Of a stretch of DNA of 64,000 bases, positions 10,234 to 20,150 are shown one piece after another. Each line of letters opens with the position of its first letter. Position 1 is the first letter of the stretch. The notes beneath the pieces are model-generated. The model had not been told where the DNA came from. It saw nothing but the letters and a program-made list of their open reading frames with translations, and ran no database searches. This stretch comes from Amphibalanus amphitrite (taxonomy: Eukaryota > Arthropoda > Thecostraca > Balanomorpha > Balanidae): positions 354,001 through 418,000 of the forward strand of contig NW_024881779.1 of the NCBI RefSeq assembly GCF_019059575.1. The letters are read 5' to 3'. A program made the translations under genes and the position numbers.

Positions 10234-12015
10234 GTAGGTGGTACCCGGCCGCGCCGCCGCCCAGCCGCGGCTCAGCACCAGGCGCACAGTGTGCTGAGGA
10301 CAGGTTTTAGTGGTCAGAGCGGGCGGCGCACAGTGCTGCGGATGGTGTGAGGGGCAGCGGGCTGCGCAGTGTTTGTGGGTGTACAGTGGCTCTGTGGGAT
10401 TGTGTGTCGTACCAACATGTGTTTGCATTCATGATCAAAGTCAAGTGTTTATGTGCTGATAGACGTAATAAATGGTATGTTTTTTTCAACTTTAAGTATT
10501 GTTTCTTTGTAAACAGCCATACGTCTCCATTGACATGCGAGTGAAACAAACATTTTTGCGTACATGCTAAACCAGAATTGTCTTCCATTTCTTTCAATGT
10601 GAGGCGTTATAAGGATATGGAGGGCCGAGCCGTTCACTGCATCATTCTCACCATCTTGTTGGTGCTGAAAATATGTTCCTAAAGCTTTTCCGAAAACTTA
10701 TGCTTCGAGCTCGCAGCAAACGCTGTGCTTAGTGTCGTATATGTTATGTATTTCCATTATCTGTGAATGTTCTTGTACTCAACCATAAAAAACGCATCGC
10801 ACTTTTCGATCGTATTGAACCGCGTCAGTCGTAGAGGAGCGCTGCCTATATACTCCCTCCCTTTCCCACTCCAATCACTATGTTCTCCGCCGCGGCCAAA
10901 ACTCGCGTCCATTTGGCCGTATGACTGCGCTGGCTGGCTCCAGCTCGGATGACCGGCCATCTGCCGACCCCGCGAACCGCCTCACCCCGCCGCCGCCGCC
11001 GCCGTTTCATTACGGCCGCCGCCGGCCCAAGTTGGCCGGCTTATGGCCCAAAGTCGGCGGCGCTCTTTTGCAAACGGCCGCCGTAAAATTGACGAACATC
11101 TTGTCATAGCCGCGAGCCGTGGGATCATTCAGCGGCAAAGTTCGGGCCGGCAGTGGCGCGGTACCGCGGCCGGGCGGACTGGGAGCCAGAGAAATGATGG
11201 CGGAGCTGCGGGTTTCGGGGCCGAGCTGGGTAAGATTTTAGCTAAAAGCTGAGCTAGCGTTGAGTGTCTGCAGTCGTGACGACCGCGGCACTCAGCCGAG
11301 TGTCACCGGAATGAGTCCGTCGCTAGAGTGCCGTCGGGGATTTCCATGAGTCCGGTGGAGTGCCCTGCGTCCGGCACTCACGGGTCTGCCGCCTGTATTC
11401 GCCACGGTTACGGTGCCGTGTGGGTGCCGGGTGGCAGGTGGGCCGGGGCGGACGCCAATTTGGGGCCGGTCCTCGCTCCACAGTCGCCGTATATACCCGG
11501 CACTCGAACCGTCTGCATCGACCGCGCCGTGCGACGAGCTGAGCTGAGCGGCCCCATCGGACTTCTGCGCCCGCATGAAGGGCACTGCCACGCCACGCAC
11601 CGATCGATTACAAAGTTTTGCTTTTATCTCATTCGGGACCACTTAAAGCATTGCCTGTGCAGGAAAGTTTCTGCAGAAAGCAAAGTGCATCCGATTGCAT
11701 GCCATCTCTCACTTTGCTCCAAATCGGCTGGAGTGCATCCGAGGGAACGCATCGACAAAGAGTTTGGCTCTGTCGTCCATGTGTCAGCCGTGACCAATAT
11801 ATTTTACGTAGTTGTTATTCAGCGTAGGGCAAAGGAGTTGGTGTCAAGAAGCGATCCTGGCCTGATGCTGTGACCTGACCTGACCGAAGGTGACCTGGCC
11901 TGACCCAGTGTGGCCGAGAGCGACCCGTTTGATCTGATCTGACCCCATCTCACCCAAATTTGACCGAACAACGTCCTCAGAACGGCTCTTTTGTTCAACA
12001 TTTTCTTCTGCACGT
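10234..12015. other. Intron/intergenic, CpG-rich patch at ~10920-11580
   Basis: A GC-rich section (10920-11580) is full of CGG/CCG motifs and could be a regulatory region. A chance frame of 181 codons across it has no protein-like features. At 11870-11955 there is a run of degenerate TGACCTG/TGACCC repeats related in motif to the AGGTCA-type repeats elsewhere. Confidence 0.45.
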
Positions 12016-12054
12016 GTGCACGTATATATCTCTGCTCCCGGACGACACATCAAT

Positions 12055-12261
12055 ATGAATCAAACACTATTCGAAAGTAAATTGGCTGGTGCCGCATTTT
12101 CTGACCGGGACGCAGAACAAGTGGCGCAGCCGCTTGTAATGTCTAACATAACCTTGTTTATAACACAGTACTTATCACAGAAATTCGAATTAGACATCGC
12201 GACACTGCGAATGCAAAGAACAATTATTACGCTTCATGCTGAAATTCTAAAAATGAACTGA
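12055..12261 (+). CDS. Hypothetical small protein or terminal exon
   Basis: From the ATG at 12055 the frame encodes about 68 residues with protein-like composition (for example SDRDAEQVAQP and a hydrophobic helix near VMSNITLFITQYLS) and ends TGA at 12261. An AAATAAA-type polyadenylation signal follows within 10 bases. The frame is open further upstream to an ATG at 12016. The signal right after the stop and the composition favour a real terminal exon, but there is no recognised homologue and no defined acceptor. Confidence 0.3.
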   Translation: MNQTLFESKLAGAAFSDRDAEQVAQPLVMSNITLFITQYLSQKFELDIATLRMQRTIITLHAEILKMN

Positions 12262-12291
12262 ATTAAATAAAAGGTATCGGGTAGGTAGGAA

Positions 12292-12321
12292 CATAGACCA
12301 CTATACATATAGTGGTCTATG
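12292..12321. repeat. 30-bp perfect hairpin
   Basis: Two 14-base arms CATAGACCACTATA / TATAGTGGTCTATG flank a 2-base loop. The motif is closely related to the hairpin at 63701-63737. Confidence 0.85.
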
Positions 12322-12984
12322 GAAGGAATCATTCCCGCCTTCAATAATTGATGTGCCCTTATCGGTACTGGGTGCATCGGGTCTCGTTTTACTCGTAAAT
12401 CCATTCAGGTATAAGTGGATTTCTGAGTGTCGATCTGGTTGAAATCCGTGCTAATTTCCATACGGGACAGCGATTTCAGCTTTATCATCAGCCGGCCCCC
12501 GGCTAAATGCGCTAATGCGATACATTATGCAGGGGCTTCCGTAGCGTTCATTAGCGTTTTCTATCCGCGATCGCTGCTGATTCGGTGAGAGATTTTCCCT
12601 GTGACAGTCGCTGATCCAGCGGTGGATTTTACCCGTGACGCCAGTTCCCAGTTCTGGGACAGACGGACAGGATCCGTCTCGCCGTAGGTATGTCTGTCCC
12701 CGCTCGGTAGGTACTCCTGTCCGCCGCCTGCCCCGCACCTGCCTGACGATCCCTCCTCCCACGCGCGCGGCGGTTCTTTCGGCTGTCCGGTCACTTGCCC
12801 GGTGTCGCCCCTCCCATAGCCCCTGTCAGTTCCGTGCTCCTCATACAGCCCCTATCAGCGAGGCGCCCCTTCCCCCAGCCCCGTCTGGTGCCCCTCCCCC
12901 AGCCCCTGCTATCCCCCTGGGTGCCCCTCCCACAGCCCCTGCTATCCCCTCAGTGCCCCTGCCACCGTCACTGACCGGTGCTCC
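12322..12984. other. Intergenic, no gene seen
   Basis: The sequence becomes increasingly C-rich to the right, with 'gcccctcccccagcccct' repeats from about 12860. Nothing coding is supported. Confidence 0.5.
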
Positions 12985-13123
12985 TCCCACAGTCCTACCC
13001 TCCCCTTCCACAGTCCCATCCTCCCCTCCCACAGTCCCACCCTCCCCTCCCACATCCTACCCTCCCCTCCCACAGTCCTACCCTCCCCTCCCACAGTCCT
13101 ATCCTCCCCTCCCACAGCCGCTG
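12985..13123 (+). repeat. 21-bp C-rich minisatellite
   Basis: About six units of CACAGTCCTACCCTCCCCTCC in tandem with minor variants. Confidence 0.85.
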
Positions 13124-13917
13124 TCCTCCCCGCCTCCCGCCGGGACGAGCCGATGACGCGGCCCATCTCTGAACGCTGATTGGTCGGTCAGACCGCGGCG
13201 TAAGATTGACGCCGGCCGCCGACCATCTTTTATTCAGCCAAACTTGTTGATGGTGTTCTGATCTGCTATCACAGATTCGCTTAAGTATTTATTGCGTTTG
13301 GGTGTCTGTACTGATTGGCTTCTAAACTATTGAGGGCACCATCATTCATTGAGCGCGGTGTTAATAAATGACGCAGTTGGTAATTGAGCGAGTGCCTCTC
13401 AGGTAGCCGGCCGAGATTGCCCAGAAATTGGGTTGACTCGGTTGGAAAGATTCTCTGCGCCGTAAGGCCCGAGCTCGCGTCATATTTCAGCGCTTCATAA
13501 CTGGGCCGGTGGCCGGCCGGGCTCGGGGACATATCGGCTCGGGCGGAGCGCCGCTCGCCGCCGAATTATCGGCCCGTCGACCGCGGCCGTCGGCGTCGAT
13601 CCGTCGATGGTGACGGACGTCGGTCGGACTGATTGGAGACTGCGTGCCGGCCGGCCATCGGCAGCGCACCGCCGGTCAATCAGCCTGTGCCGTGTGACCG
13701 GCGCGGGCGGCGGGTACCGTGGTCACTGATCACTGATCACTGATCACTGGTCACTAGTCACTGACGGCTGACCGTTCGGAGCGGTCCGACAGCGGTCACC
13801 GGGCCACTGCGGGCTATAAGGCCGCCCTCACTGAGAAGTGGCTACTTCCACAGTATAGTATAGTATAGTATAGTGTATTGTTGAGACCATCCACACCGTG
13901 GCTATTCAAGTCTCCCG
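13124..13917. repeat. Intergenic with two short tandem repeats
   Basis: A 7-bp TGATCAC-type repeat lies at about 13722-13763 and a TATAG repeat at 13854-13874. No gene was seen. Confidence 0.6.
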
Positions 13918-14030
13918 TCATACATGTTGTAAAAGCAAAGTGACGCTAAAATATCGACAAGTTGTACATACACATAATGCCACATTACACACGATAAAAC
14001 ATATACTGCGATAAAAACATGATAAGAAAA

Positions 14031-14371
14031 TGTGGCATTCAAACTTTGCGTCTATCGTAGACTGTATTTCTTCACCCTTCAGACATCTCAACGCGCACAC
14101 CGACCCGTCCTCTCTCTCTCCCGCCCTGCTCTCCACTGCCCGCCCGTCTCCCAATGTCCAGCCGGGCCGCCCGATATACGGGCCGGCGTGTCCCTGCTGC
14201 CGCGCACATGTGTGGCCATAGACCTCCATTTATGACCACTTATGACCCGACGCCGACCCTACGCGACAAGGCTAGAATATTCAATAGAAAAACACAATTC
14301 TAAAGAATAGTGTTTTAACTATTGACAACAAACCTTCGGTTACAAACTATGTGAACAAACAGAGAGACACA
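14031..14371 (-). repeat. 3' LTR (341 bp, full length)
   Basis: Plus-strand reading starts TGTGGCATTC and ends GAGAGACACA. It contains 63 bases (14280-14342) absent from the other LTR. The purine tract AGGGGGGAA (minus strand, 14380-14372) directly abuts it and is the probable plus-strand primer. Confidence 0.93.
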
Positions 14372-14412
14372 TTCCCCCCTGTTCCTAAAGAACACATCTA
14401 ACTACAGTTTAA

Positions 14413-14916
14413 CTAATGGGGGATGGGAGCGCCGAAGAGTTGCGGCGCACGCCTGCAGCGCAAACCCCTTCTTAGCACGTCACTATAACTATCGATATTA
14501 TCTACACTTTCCGCTGGCGCTCTACCTTCGTTCACACGGTCGTTTGACAATCCCTCAGTTTCTGTTTTTACAACTTTCACTGTATGGATCCGCTCCTCTG
14601 TTCCGGCACCGCCATCCGCCTCAGCTGCTGCCCGAGGGACCGGCTCGGTCTGCTCGGTCGGCGCGACAGCTGGGGTCAGCTCTGACGGCTCCACCGCCGC
14701 CGGCGCCTCAATGGCCAGCTGTCCAGGCACATGGGCGGTCGGAACCGGACAGGCGATCTCCTCTTCCTGCTCATCATCCGTCGAAGCAGCCATTGCGTCG
14801 TCACCGTTGTTGGCAAGACGATGACGAATGTTCCGCACGTGCCATGGGACTCCATCCACTTCAATCGTCTGAGCGGATACGACTTTGGTGACAGTGCCCT
14901 CCTTTGACACGGCGGT
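14413..14916 (-). pseudogene. C-terminal pol segment downstream of an in-frame TGA
   Basis: This is in the same frame as pol and open from just after the TGA at 14917-14919 to the stop at 14413. The first ~40 residues (KEGTVTKVVSAQTIEVDGVP, then RNIRHR) look like the C-terminal end of a retroelement integrase. The rest is a low-complexity Pro/Ala/Glu-rich tail ending before the 3' LTR. A methionine at 14910 could restart translation, but in related elements this part is normally continuous with integrase. Confidence 0.7.
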
Positions 14917-17688
14917 TCACCGATCGCCCCGTTTTCGGACCCACACCGCATCACCGGGCTGATACACACCAGGCTGGCCGGCCGTCTGAGGAGGAGCAGC
15001 TGTGTTTCCCTGTGACTGCACGCACAAGTCTCTGCCAGCCTGACGGTAGGCACCATGTATCGGGGCCGTTGTGATATCACGCCCGTCCTTGGGCGTGACA
15101 TTATATCGGTGCACGGCTTCTGGTACGGTGCATCCCTGACGGGCGGCCATCACTTTGATGGTGCGGTGGTGGCGCTCGATGATGCCATTCCCACCAGGTT
15201 CATAGGCCGCGCGATACCTCAGCTCGACGTCCCACCGCACCGCGAACGCCTTCAGCTCTCGACCCTTGAATTCGGTCGCATTATCCATTAGAAGCTCGGC
15301 CGGTGCTCCTCGCTCCAAAAACAGAGCCTCGAGTTGTCTGACGATCTCGCTCCCGTCAGAGCGGCGGATCTCACGCCACATGGCGTATCGCGACGGCCCA
15401 CAGTCAATCACGGTGAGATAGTGTTTTCCGCGGAAATGGGTTACGTCCATTGCCAGCCGCTCCCAGTTGCGCTCGACCGCCAAGGCACCATGCTTCCAGC
15501 GCGACGGGGCTGGGTCGATCGACGCACACACCTGGCACGATCTAACGATCTGACGAACGGCCGACTTCGTCACGCTCTTTCCCAGCTCTCGGCGCGCATA
15601 CCACCACGTCCGCCGCACTCCCTGGTGTCCCACACTTTCATGCACCGCCATTATGTCCTCCGGTCGAGCTGTCCTAACGGCCGCCACCACACCTGTCGCC
15701 TGCTCGCTTCCGGTTCTGATCCACTCTTTTGGTACTCTCGTGAGCTCGTCTGCACGGTTGGCAGCCGACGGCACGAGCTCCACTGTCACGACGAGGTCGT
15801 ACTCGCTGGAGAGCTGCTTGAAAACGGCCACCCGCCGCCGAACCAGCATTTCCGACTGTGCCTTCGTTCTCAGTCGGGCACGGCCTGTCAGAGCGTCGGT
15901 CAGCCAGCGCTGAACAGTGACAGAGTCTGTGCGGAGGATCACACGCTTGAATCCCCACGCCACCGCCATAGTCATACCGTTCAGCGCGGCATCCAGCTCC
16001 GATAGGTTTATGTGCATGTCTGAGTCACTGTCAGATCGGAGCCACGCGGCGTCTTCGATAACCTCACCCGTGGTGGGGTCACTTAGCACTACGCCGCGGG
16101 CGATGGAGCTGGCATCAGTCCACACCGTCACCGAGTCTCCTGAGACGCACCACTGTCCTCGTGCCGGGTCACACTCTGCCAGCCGCCGGGCCACATCACT
16201 GACTTGTTTGCGCAGGTCATCGTCGGTGATCGGTGAGTCCCAATCTTTGGTGACCTTGTTCGCCGCCCTTTTCAGCCAGGCAGCGGCCGGCCGCAGCCAC
16301 CCGGCGACGGGCACGTGTGAGGTTAGCTGACCCGCCCAGGCGAAGATTGACCGCCTGGTCAGCACCCCGGGTGGCTCAGCTGGTGTCACGCCGTCCCGAG
16401 ACCATCTCAGTGTGCCGTCACCGCCAGACTGCCGTCTCACTCGGAGCCCCAGCATCCGGGCTCCGGCCTCATCCGCTACCCGTTCCGGTGGCTTACACGA
16501 GAGCCCGTATGCGGAAAAATGTTCGGCCACCCGCTCAGCCGAGATGAGCGTCTCGTTGACGAGCAGGTCGTCAGCGTACGGGAGCACTGCTTTTGCGATC
16601 TCTGGACTTTGATCCAAAACTTCCCGCACTACCGCTCGCATGATGCCGCTTGCAACGCTGAGACCAAATCCGACCCTTGTCAGACAATGTCGCTGGCCGT
16701 CCACGATTACCGTCTGAAACGGCCACAGCTCCTGGGCCACGTGCAGCTGCAGAAACGCCTTCTTCAGGTCGATGACGGCCACATCGTCGCCGTGTTGCCG
16801 CCACTTGCGGAGCTGGTCGCGGCACACATCAGCTTCAGCCGTATGAGCCACCAGGTGCTCATTCAGTTCACGGTAGTCGAGCACCGGCCTGACCTTGTCC
16901 TTGGCTTCCTGGGTGACCGCCATGAGCGGAATAAGGCCACGCACCCGCCCGTGTTCCTGCTCATTGTACGGCCGTAGCCACCCTTCCTCGATCCACAGCC
17001 GTAACTCTGCGTCGAACCGCTCCTGCGACTCTGCCGGCACGCGATATTGTGGCACAGTATTCTTGAGTTGTTTTGGCTCCTTTCCGTCGGCCCACTTCCA
17101 CCAAACTGTCCACTTTCCGTCGCTGAACTTAGCCACAAAATCAGCCGTCTCGATCTGTCTGTCCACTGGACCACGCCCCTGAGACACCGCTGCCGACATA
17201 CCGCTCGATTCTGCCTTTACACCGGCGCACCCCGAACGCTCCCCCGTCACCACTTTACCACCAAAACGCACCTCTCCACCACTAACAAACACACCACCCA
17301 GCGCCTCTAACCCGGTCATGCCCAACAGCACGTCAACACCCAACAACCTTTCCGCCACTACCACAGCACGGACCACCGCCCGCCGGCCTTGTGCCTCCAG
17401 CAGCACCTCTGCACTCCCGCTGCATCGCACGACACTCCCATTCACCGCGGTCAAGTTTGTCTCACATCGATCCCATTTATCGACACAACCCGCGAACACC
17501 ACGGTCTCCTCGCAGCCCGTGTCCACCAGCGCGTGACACGGTCGCCCGTCGAGCAGCATCTGGATTACCGGCGCTCTGCTGCCGGCTCGGTGGACGGCGG
17601 AGGAGGTGCTGGCGCTGATGCAGCTCCCCCGCCGCAGCCGTTTGGGCACATCCGGGCGATATGACCTGGGCGACCACATATCCAGCAT
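14917..17688 (-). CDS. pol: Pol polyprotein: protease, reverse transcriptase, RNase H, integrase
   Basis: Numbering from the first Met of the open frame (923 codons): retropepsin DTG at 56-58; RT with LDYRELN at 270-276, catalytic Asp 307 and YADD at 371-374; RNase H with Asp 525, Glu 564, Asp 588 and Asp 647; integrase zinc site His 683, His 688, Cys 718, Cys 721 and catalytic Asp 748, Asp 802, Glu 838. All catalytic residues are present. The frame lies -1 relative to gag and is entered at the slippery site 17640-17646, so the residues before that point are probably not translated. The frame ends at an in-frame TGA (14917-14919), with integrase-like sequence continuing beyond, so this copy is probably impaired at the integrase C-terminus. 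Confidence 0.93.
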   Translation of the reverse strand: MLDMWSPRSYRPDVPKRLRRGSCISASTSSAVHRAGSRAPVIQMLLDGRPCHALVDTGCEETVVFAGCVDKWDRCETNLTAVNGSVVRCSGSAEVLLEAQGRRAVVRAVVVAERLLGVDVLLGMTGLEALGGVFVSGGEVRFGGKVVTGERSGCAGVKAESSGMSAAVSQGRGPVDRQIETADFVAKFSDGKWTVWWKWADGKEPKQLKNTVPQYRVPAESQERFDAELRLWIEEGWLRPYNEQEHGRVRGLIPLMAVTQEAKDKVRPVLDYRELNEHLVAHTAEADVCRDQLRKWRQHGDDVAVIDLKKAFLQLHVAQELWPFQTVIVDGQRHCLTRVGFGLSVASGIMRAVVREVLDQSPEIAKAVLPYADDLLVNETLISAERVAEHFSAYGLSCKPPERVADEAGARMLGLRVRRQSGGDGTLRWSRDGVTPAEPPGVLTRRSIFAWAGQLTSHVPVAGWLRPAAAWLKRAANKVTKDWDSPITDDDLRKQVSDVARRLAECDPARGQWCVSGDSVTVWTDASSIARGVVLSDPTTGEVIEDAAWLRSDSDSDMHINLSELDAALNGMTMAVAWGFKRVILRTDSVTVQRWLTDALTGRARLRTKAQSEMLVRRRVAVFKQLSSEYDLVVTVELVPSAANRADELTRVPKEWIRTGSEQATGVVAAVRTARPEDIMAVHESVGHQGVRRTWWYARRELGKSVTKSAVRQIVRSCQVCASIDPAPSRWKHGALAVERNWERLAMDVTHFRGKHYLTVIDCGPSRYAMWREIRRSDGSEIVRQLEALFLERGAPAELLMDNATEFKGRELKAFAVRWDVELRYRAAYEPGGNGIIERHHRTIKVMAARQGCTVPEAVHRYNVTPKDGRDITTAPIHGAYRQAGRDLCVQSQGNTAAPPQTAGQPGVYQPGDAVWVRKRGDR

Positions 17689-18350
17689 CTGATCGGAGCC
17701 GGCCGGCGACTTGACCTTGAAATGTCACGTGATGGCCCACTCGCCGCCGCCGCCGCCGTCCCCGTCGCCGCCGCCGCCGCCGCCGCCGCTGCCGCCGCCG
17801 GTGGCGCTGCCGTGACTGCTGTCCTGGACAGTACGGCTCTCGCTCGGTCCAGGACGTACTCGAGAGTGAACTCGTCTCCGAGCCCGTCCCGAACCGCAGC
17901 TTGCGCAGCCTCCGGCAGCCCATTGACGAAGGTGATGGCGATAGCTCTCTCCGGCAGACCTCCCATCAACTCAGCGAGCTGCTGCAGCGCCGCTAAGTAC
18001 ACATCCGCCGTCTCTCCGGGATGAAGGCGACGCCGAGCCATTTCCGCCTGCGCTGTGAACGGGTCCATGGCGAAGGCCCTCAGCAGCTTAGCCTTCACGC
18101 TGGGCAGCTGATGACGAGTCGCTGCGGGCATTCGGGACCACACCGCGAAAGCACCGCCGCGCAGGCGAGTCGGCAACACAGCCATCAAGGACACTGATCG
18201 CAGCTCGCACAGGAGAGCAGCCTGCTCCAGCCACTCCACTACGTTTCCAGTTCCGTCGAACTCCGGAATAGTTCTGGCGTCGAACGCCAGAGTCACCTCC
18301 ATCACCGCTCTTCCCGCGGTGTCACTGGTCTCCTCCTCGACACTCGGCAT
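17565..18350 (-). CDS. gag: Gag polyprotein
   Basis: I start at the ATG at 18350 because the upstream in-frame ATG (18398) lies inside the 5' LTR. The protein is about 261 residues: a helical capsid-like region with an FDGTGNVVEWL motif, as in retrotransposon Gag, then a run of alanines encoded by GCN repeats, then one CCHC zinc knuckle (CWICGRPGHIARMC) binding genomic RNA. It ends in a Pro/Ala-rich tail in the 0 frame. It overlaps the pol frame by at least 124 nt, and most ribosomes are expected to terminate at 17565 while some shift to pol. Confidence 0.88.
   Translation of the reverse strand: MPSVEEETSDTAGRAVMEVTLAFDARTIPEFDGTGNVVEWLEQAALLCELRSVSLMAVLPTRLRGGAFAVWSRMPAATRHQLPSVKAKLLRAFAMDPFTAQAEMARRRLHPGETADVYLAALQQLAELMGGLPERAIAITFVNGLPEAAQAAVRDGLGDEFTLEYVLDRARAVLSRTAVTAAPPAAAAAAAAAAATGTAAAAASGPSRDISRSSRRPAPIRCWICGRPGHIARMCPNGCGGGAASAPAPPPPSTEPAAERR
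17595..17646 (-). promoter_or_regulatory. Programmed -1 ribosomal frameshift signal (gag/pol)
   Basis: The slippery heptamer CCCAAAC (minus strand 17646-17640) is in gag frame as C CCA AAC. A 5-nt spacer (17639-17635) follows, then an 11-bp stem CGGCGGGGGAG / CTCCTCCGCCG (17634-17624 with 17605-17595, one G-U pair) closing an 18-nt loop. The pol frame continues exactly in -1. It sits two residues after the Gag zinc knuckle, a typical place for such a switch. Confidence 0.8.
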
Positions 18351-18386
18351 CTTCTCACCACTTGTCAGAAAAACGCCGAAATAGCT
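18351..18386 (-). other. Short leader with a candidate primer-binding site
   Basis: Only 36 nt separate the 5' LTR from the gag ATG. The only TGG-initiated candidate is TGGTGAGAAG at 18360-18351, 26 nt from the LTR, which is farther than usual. No canonical tRNA primer site directly abuts the LTR. Confidence 0.3.
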
Positions 18387-18664
18387 TGTGGCATTCAAAC
18401 TTTGCGTCTATCGTAGACTGTATTTCTTCACCCTTCAGACATCTCAACGCGCACACCGACCCGTCCTCTCTCTCTCCCGCCCTGCTCTCCACTGCCCGCC
18501 CGTCTCCCAATGTCCAGCCGGGCCGCCCGATATACGGGCCGGCGTGTCCCTGCTGCCGCGCACATGTGTGGCCATAGACCTCCATTTATGACCACTTATG
18601 ACCCGACGCCGACCCTACGCGACAAGGCTAGAATACAAACTATGTGAACAAACAGAGAGACACA
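18387..18664 (-). repeat. 5' LTR (278 bp, 63-bp deletion)
   Basis: It matches the 3' LTR except that 63 bases corresponding to 14280-14342 are missing, near the outer (U3) end. Since both LTRs are copied from one template, the deletion most likely arose after insertion and may weaken the element's own promoter. Confidence 0.93.
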
Positions 18665-18704
18665 GAAAAGTGGGATGAGCTAAGCGTGAGCACATGACTA
18701 TTGA

Positions 18705-20110
18705 CTAGGTGATGCATTCCCTTACTGCCAGTTTGAAAGCACGGTAGGTCGGCGCGTCGCGGGCGGCGCGCGGCAGACCATTCCAGGCGACCGCCGCACG
18801 GTAAGTAAAGGCCTTCTGGCTTGAGGCCAGCCTGCAGCGCTGCAGGTGCAGGTCGCCGTCCTCCGATCCGCGGGTGCCCCGGGACGACACAACACTGCGG
18901 GGCACCAGGAGCTCCCGCACGCTGGAGGGCGCGCCGTCCGCCCGCAGCAGCCCCCACACCTTTGCGACGTCCCGGCGCGCCACCAGGGTCTCGATCCTCG
19001 GCCAATCAAGATAATTTAGAGTCGGTGTAATGTGTTCGTGTTTCTTTATCCCTCCCACAATCCTGGCCGAAAAATTGATAACTTTTTGAAGCTTGTGCAT
19101 CTGCCCTCTGGCCGCCCCACCCCAGACGCACAGACAGTAAGTGATATGTGGGAAAACATAGGCCTGAATGATGGTTTTGAGAACTTGACTAGTGAAGTAA
19201 TGCCTGAACCTGTATAGCGAGAAGAGAATTTTGTTGCACTTTCGGACGACACAAGATATGTGCTCCTCCCATGACAGAACGGCATCTGCAGTGACGCCGA
19301 GGATTTTGACTGCTTTAGAAGGTAGAATTGTAGAGTTTTCTACAACGAAACAGAAGTTTTGTGTTTTTGCTACGTTATGTTTGCTGCCAACTATCATGAA
19401 GTCAGTTTTGCTGCTGTTCATTTTCAAGGATTTTACTCCGAACCAGGCATGGAGCTCGCGCATGGTGAGCTCCAGCCTAGCTCGGAGCTCGGCCAGACCC
19501 GGTCCGTCAGGGGAGGAACAGTCTATGTGGAGAGTGTCGTCCGCGTATGAGATGAGGTGGCCATGGTTCAGATGCGCCGGAAGGTCCGAAGTGAACAAAA
19601 TGAAGAGGATTGGACTGATGATCGAGCCCTGGGGCACGCCGCACGTCACAGGTAGGGTTACCTCGCCACCCCTAACAATCTGGCTCCGACCGCTCAAATA
19701 GCTGGAGAACCAGCCGACGTCGCATATCCCGTACCATTGTAGCTTGGTGAGGAGGACGTCGTGATCGACGCTGTCGAACGCCTTTGAAAGATCAATCGCC
19801 GTTACCGACGATACCAGGCCGCGGTCGGTATTGCGGACCAGGCGCTCGACAGCCTCGATCACGGCGTCCTCGGTGGAGTGATGTGAGCGGTAAGCATACT
19901 GAGATGGGCATAGTAAGTGATGAGTTTCTACATAGTTCGTGAGTTGAGCACATACTACTTTTTCTAAAATCTTCGACAGCACGCTTAAAAGTGAGATAGG
20001 CCTATGGTTGGATGGTTGAGTAAGATCACCTGACTTTGGGATCGGTACGACACAAGCTGACTTCCAGCACTCGGGGAACACACCAGTCACAATCGATAAT
20101 TCACAAGGCG
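18705..20110 (-). pseudogene. LINE reverse transcriptase, 5'-truncated (CR1/Jockey type)
   Basis: The open frame extends to 20180, but recognisable RT begins near GVFPECWK (about 20085). It has NHRPISLLSVLSKILEKVV, a Q-Y-R-HSTEDA block, the catalytic block AIDLSKAFDSVDH, CGVPQGSIISPILF and YADD, then the thumb and the usual C-terminal region with SYLSGR and WNGLP motifs, ending at a normal stop. The endonuclease and ORF1 are absent. No internal stop or frameshift was noticed, so the copy is truncated but not heavily decayed. The HSTE block is characteristic of CR1/L2/Daphne-like lineages. Confidence 0.85.
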
Positions 20111-20150
20111 CAGCAGGTGGGGGCCAACAACAGGGAAACAGCGCCGCACC

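Larger units (their letters stand above)
14031..18664 (-). mobile_element. LTR retrotransposon, Ty3/Gypsy-like, nearly intact
   Basis: Terminal repeats start TG and end CA, and the flanks carry a perfect 5-bp TSD GAAAA (14026-14030 and 18665-18669). The order on the minus strand is 5' LTR, gag, pol (protease, RT, RNase H, integrase), C-terminal extension, polypurine tract, 3' LTR. Over their shared 278 bp the LTRs look identical by eye, so the insertion is recent. Damage seen: a 63-bp deletion in the 5' LTR and an in-frame TGA in pol. Domain order fits Ty3/Gypsy and also BEL/Pao; the LDYRELN RT motif and DTG protease favour Gypsy. Confidence 0.92.
13918..20150 (-). mobile_element. 5'-truncated CR1/Jockey-type LINE, split by an LTR retrotransposon
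   Basis: The LINE body on the minus strand runs from about 20150 to the stop at 18705, then 40 bases of 3' UTR to 18665. The LTR element occupies 14031-18664, and the 3' UTR resumes at 14030 and fades near 13918. Removing the inserted element and one copy of GAAAA restores a continuous AT-rich 3' tail. There is no poly-A tail, which fits CR1/L2-like elements. The 5' truncation lies between about 20110 and 20150. Confidence 0.75.

Noticed and set aside
11328-11873. 181-codon plus-strand frame
   Set aside because: GC-rich DNA without stops; irregular composition, several competing frames, no domain.
14917-14919. TGA in pol as a selenocysteine codon
   Set aside because: No selenocysteine insertion element is visible, and retroelement pol does not use one. 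A nonsense mutation is simpler.
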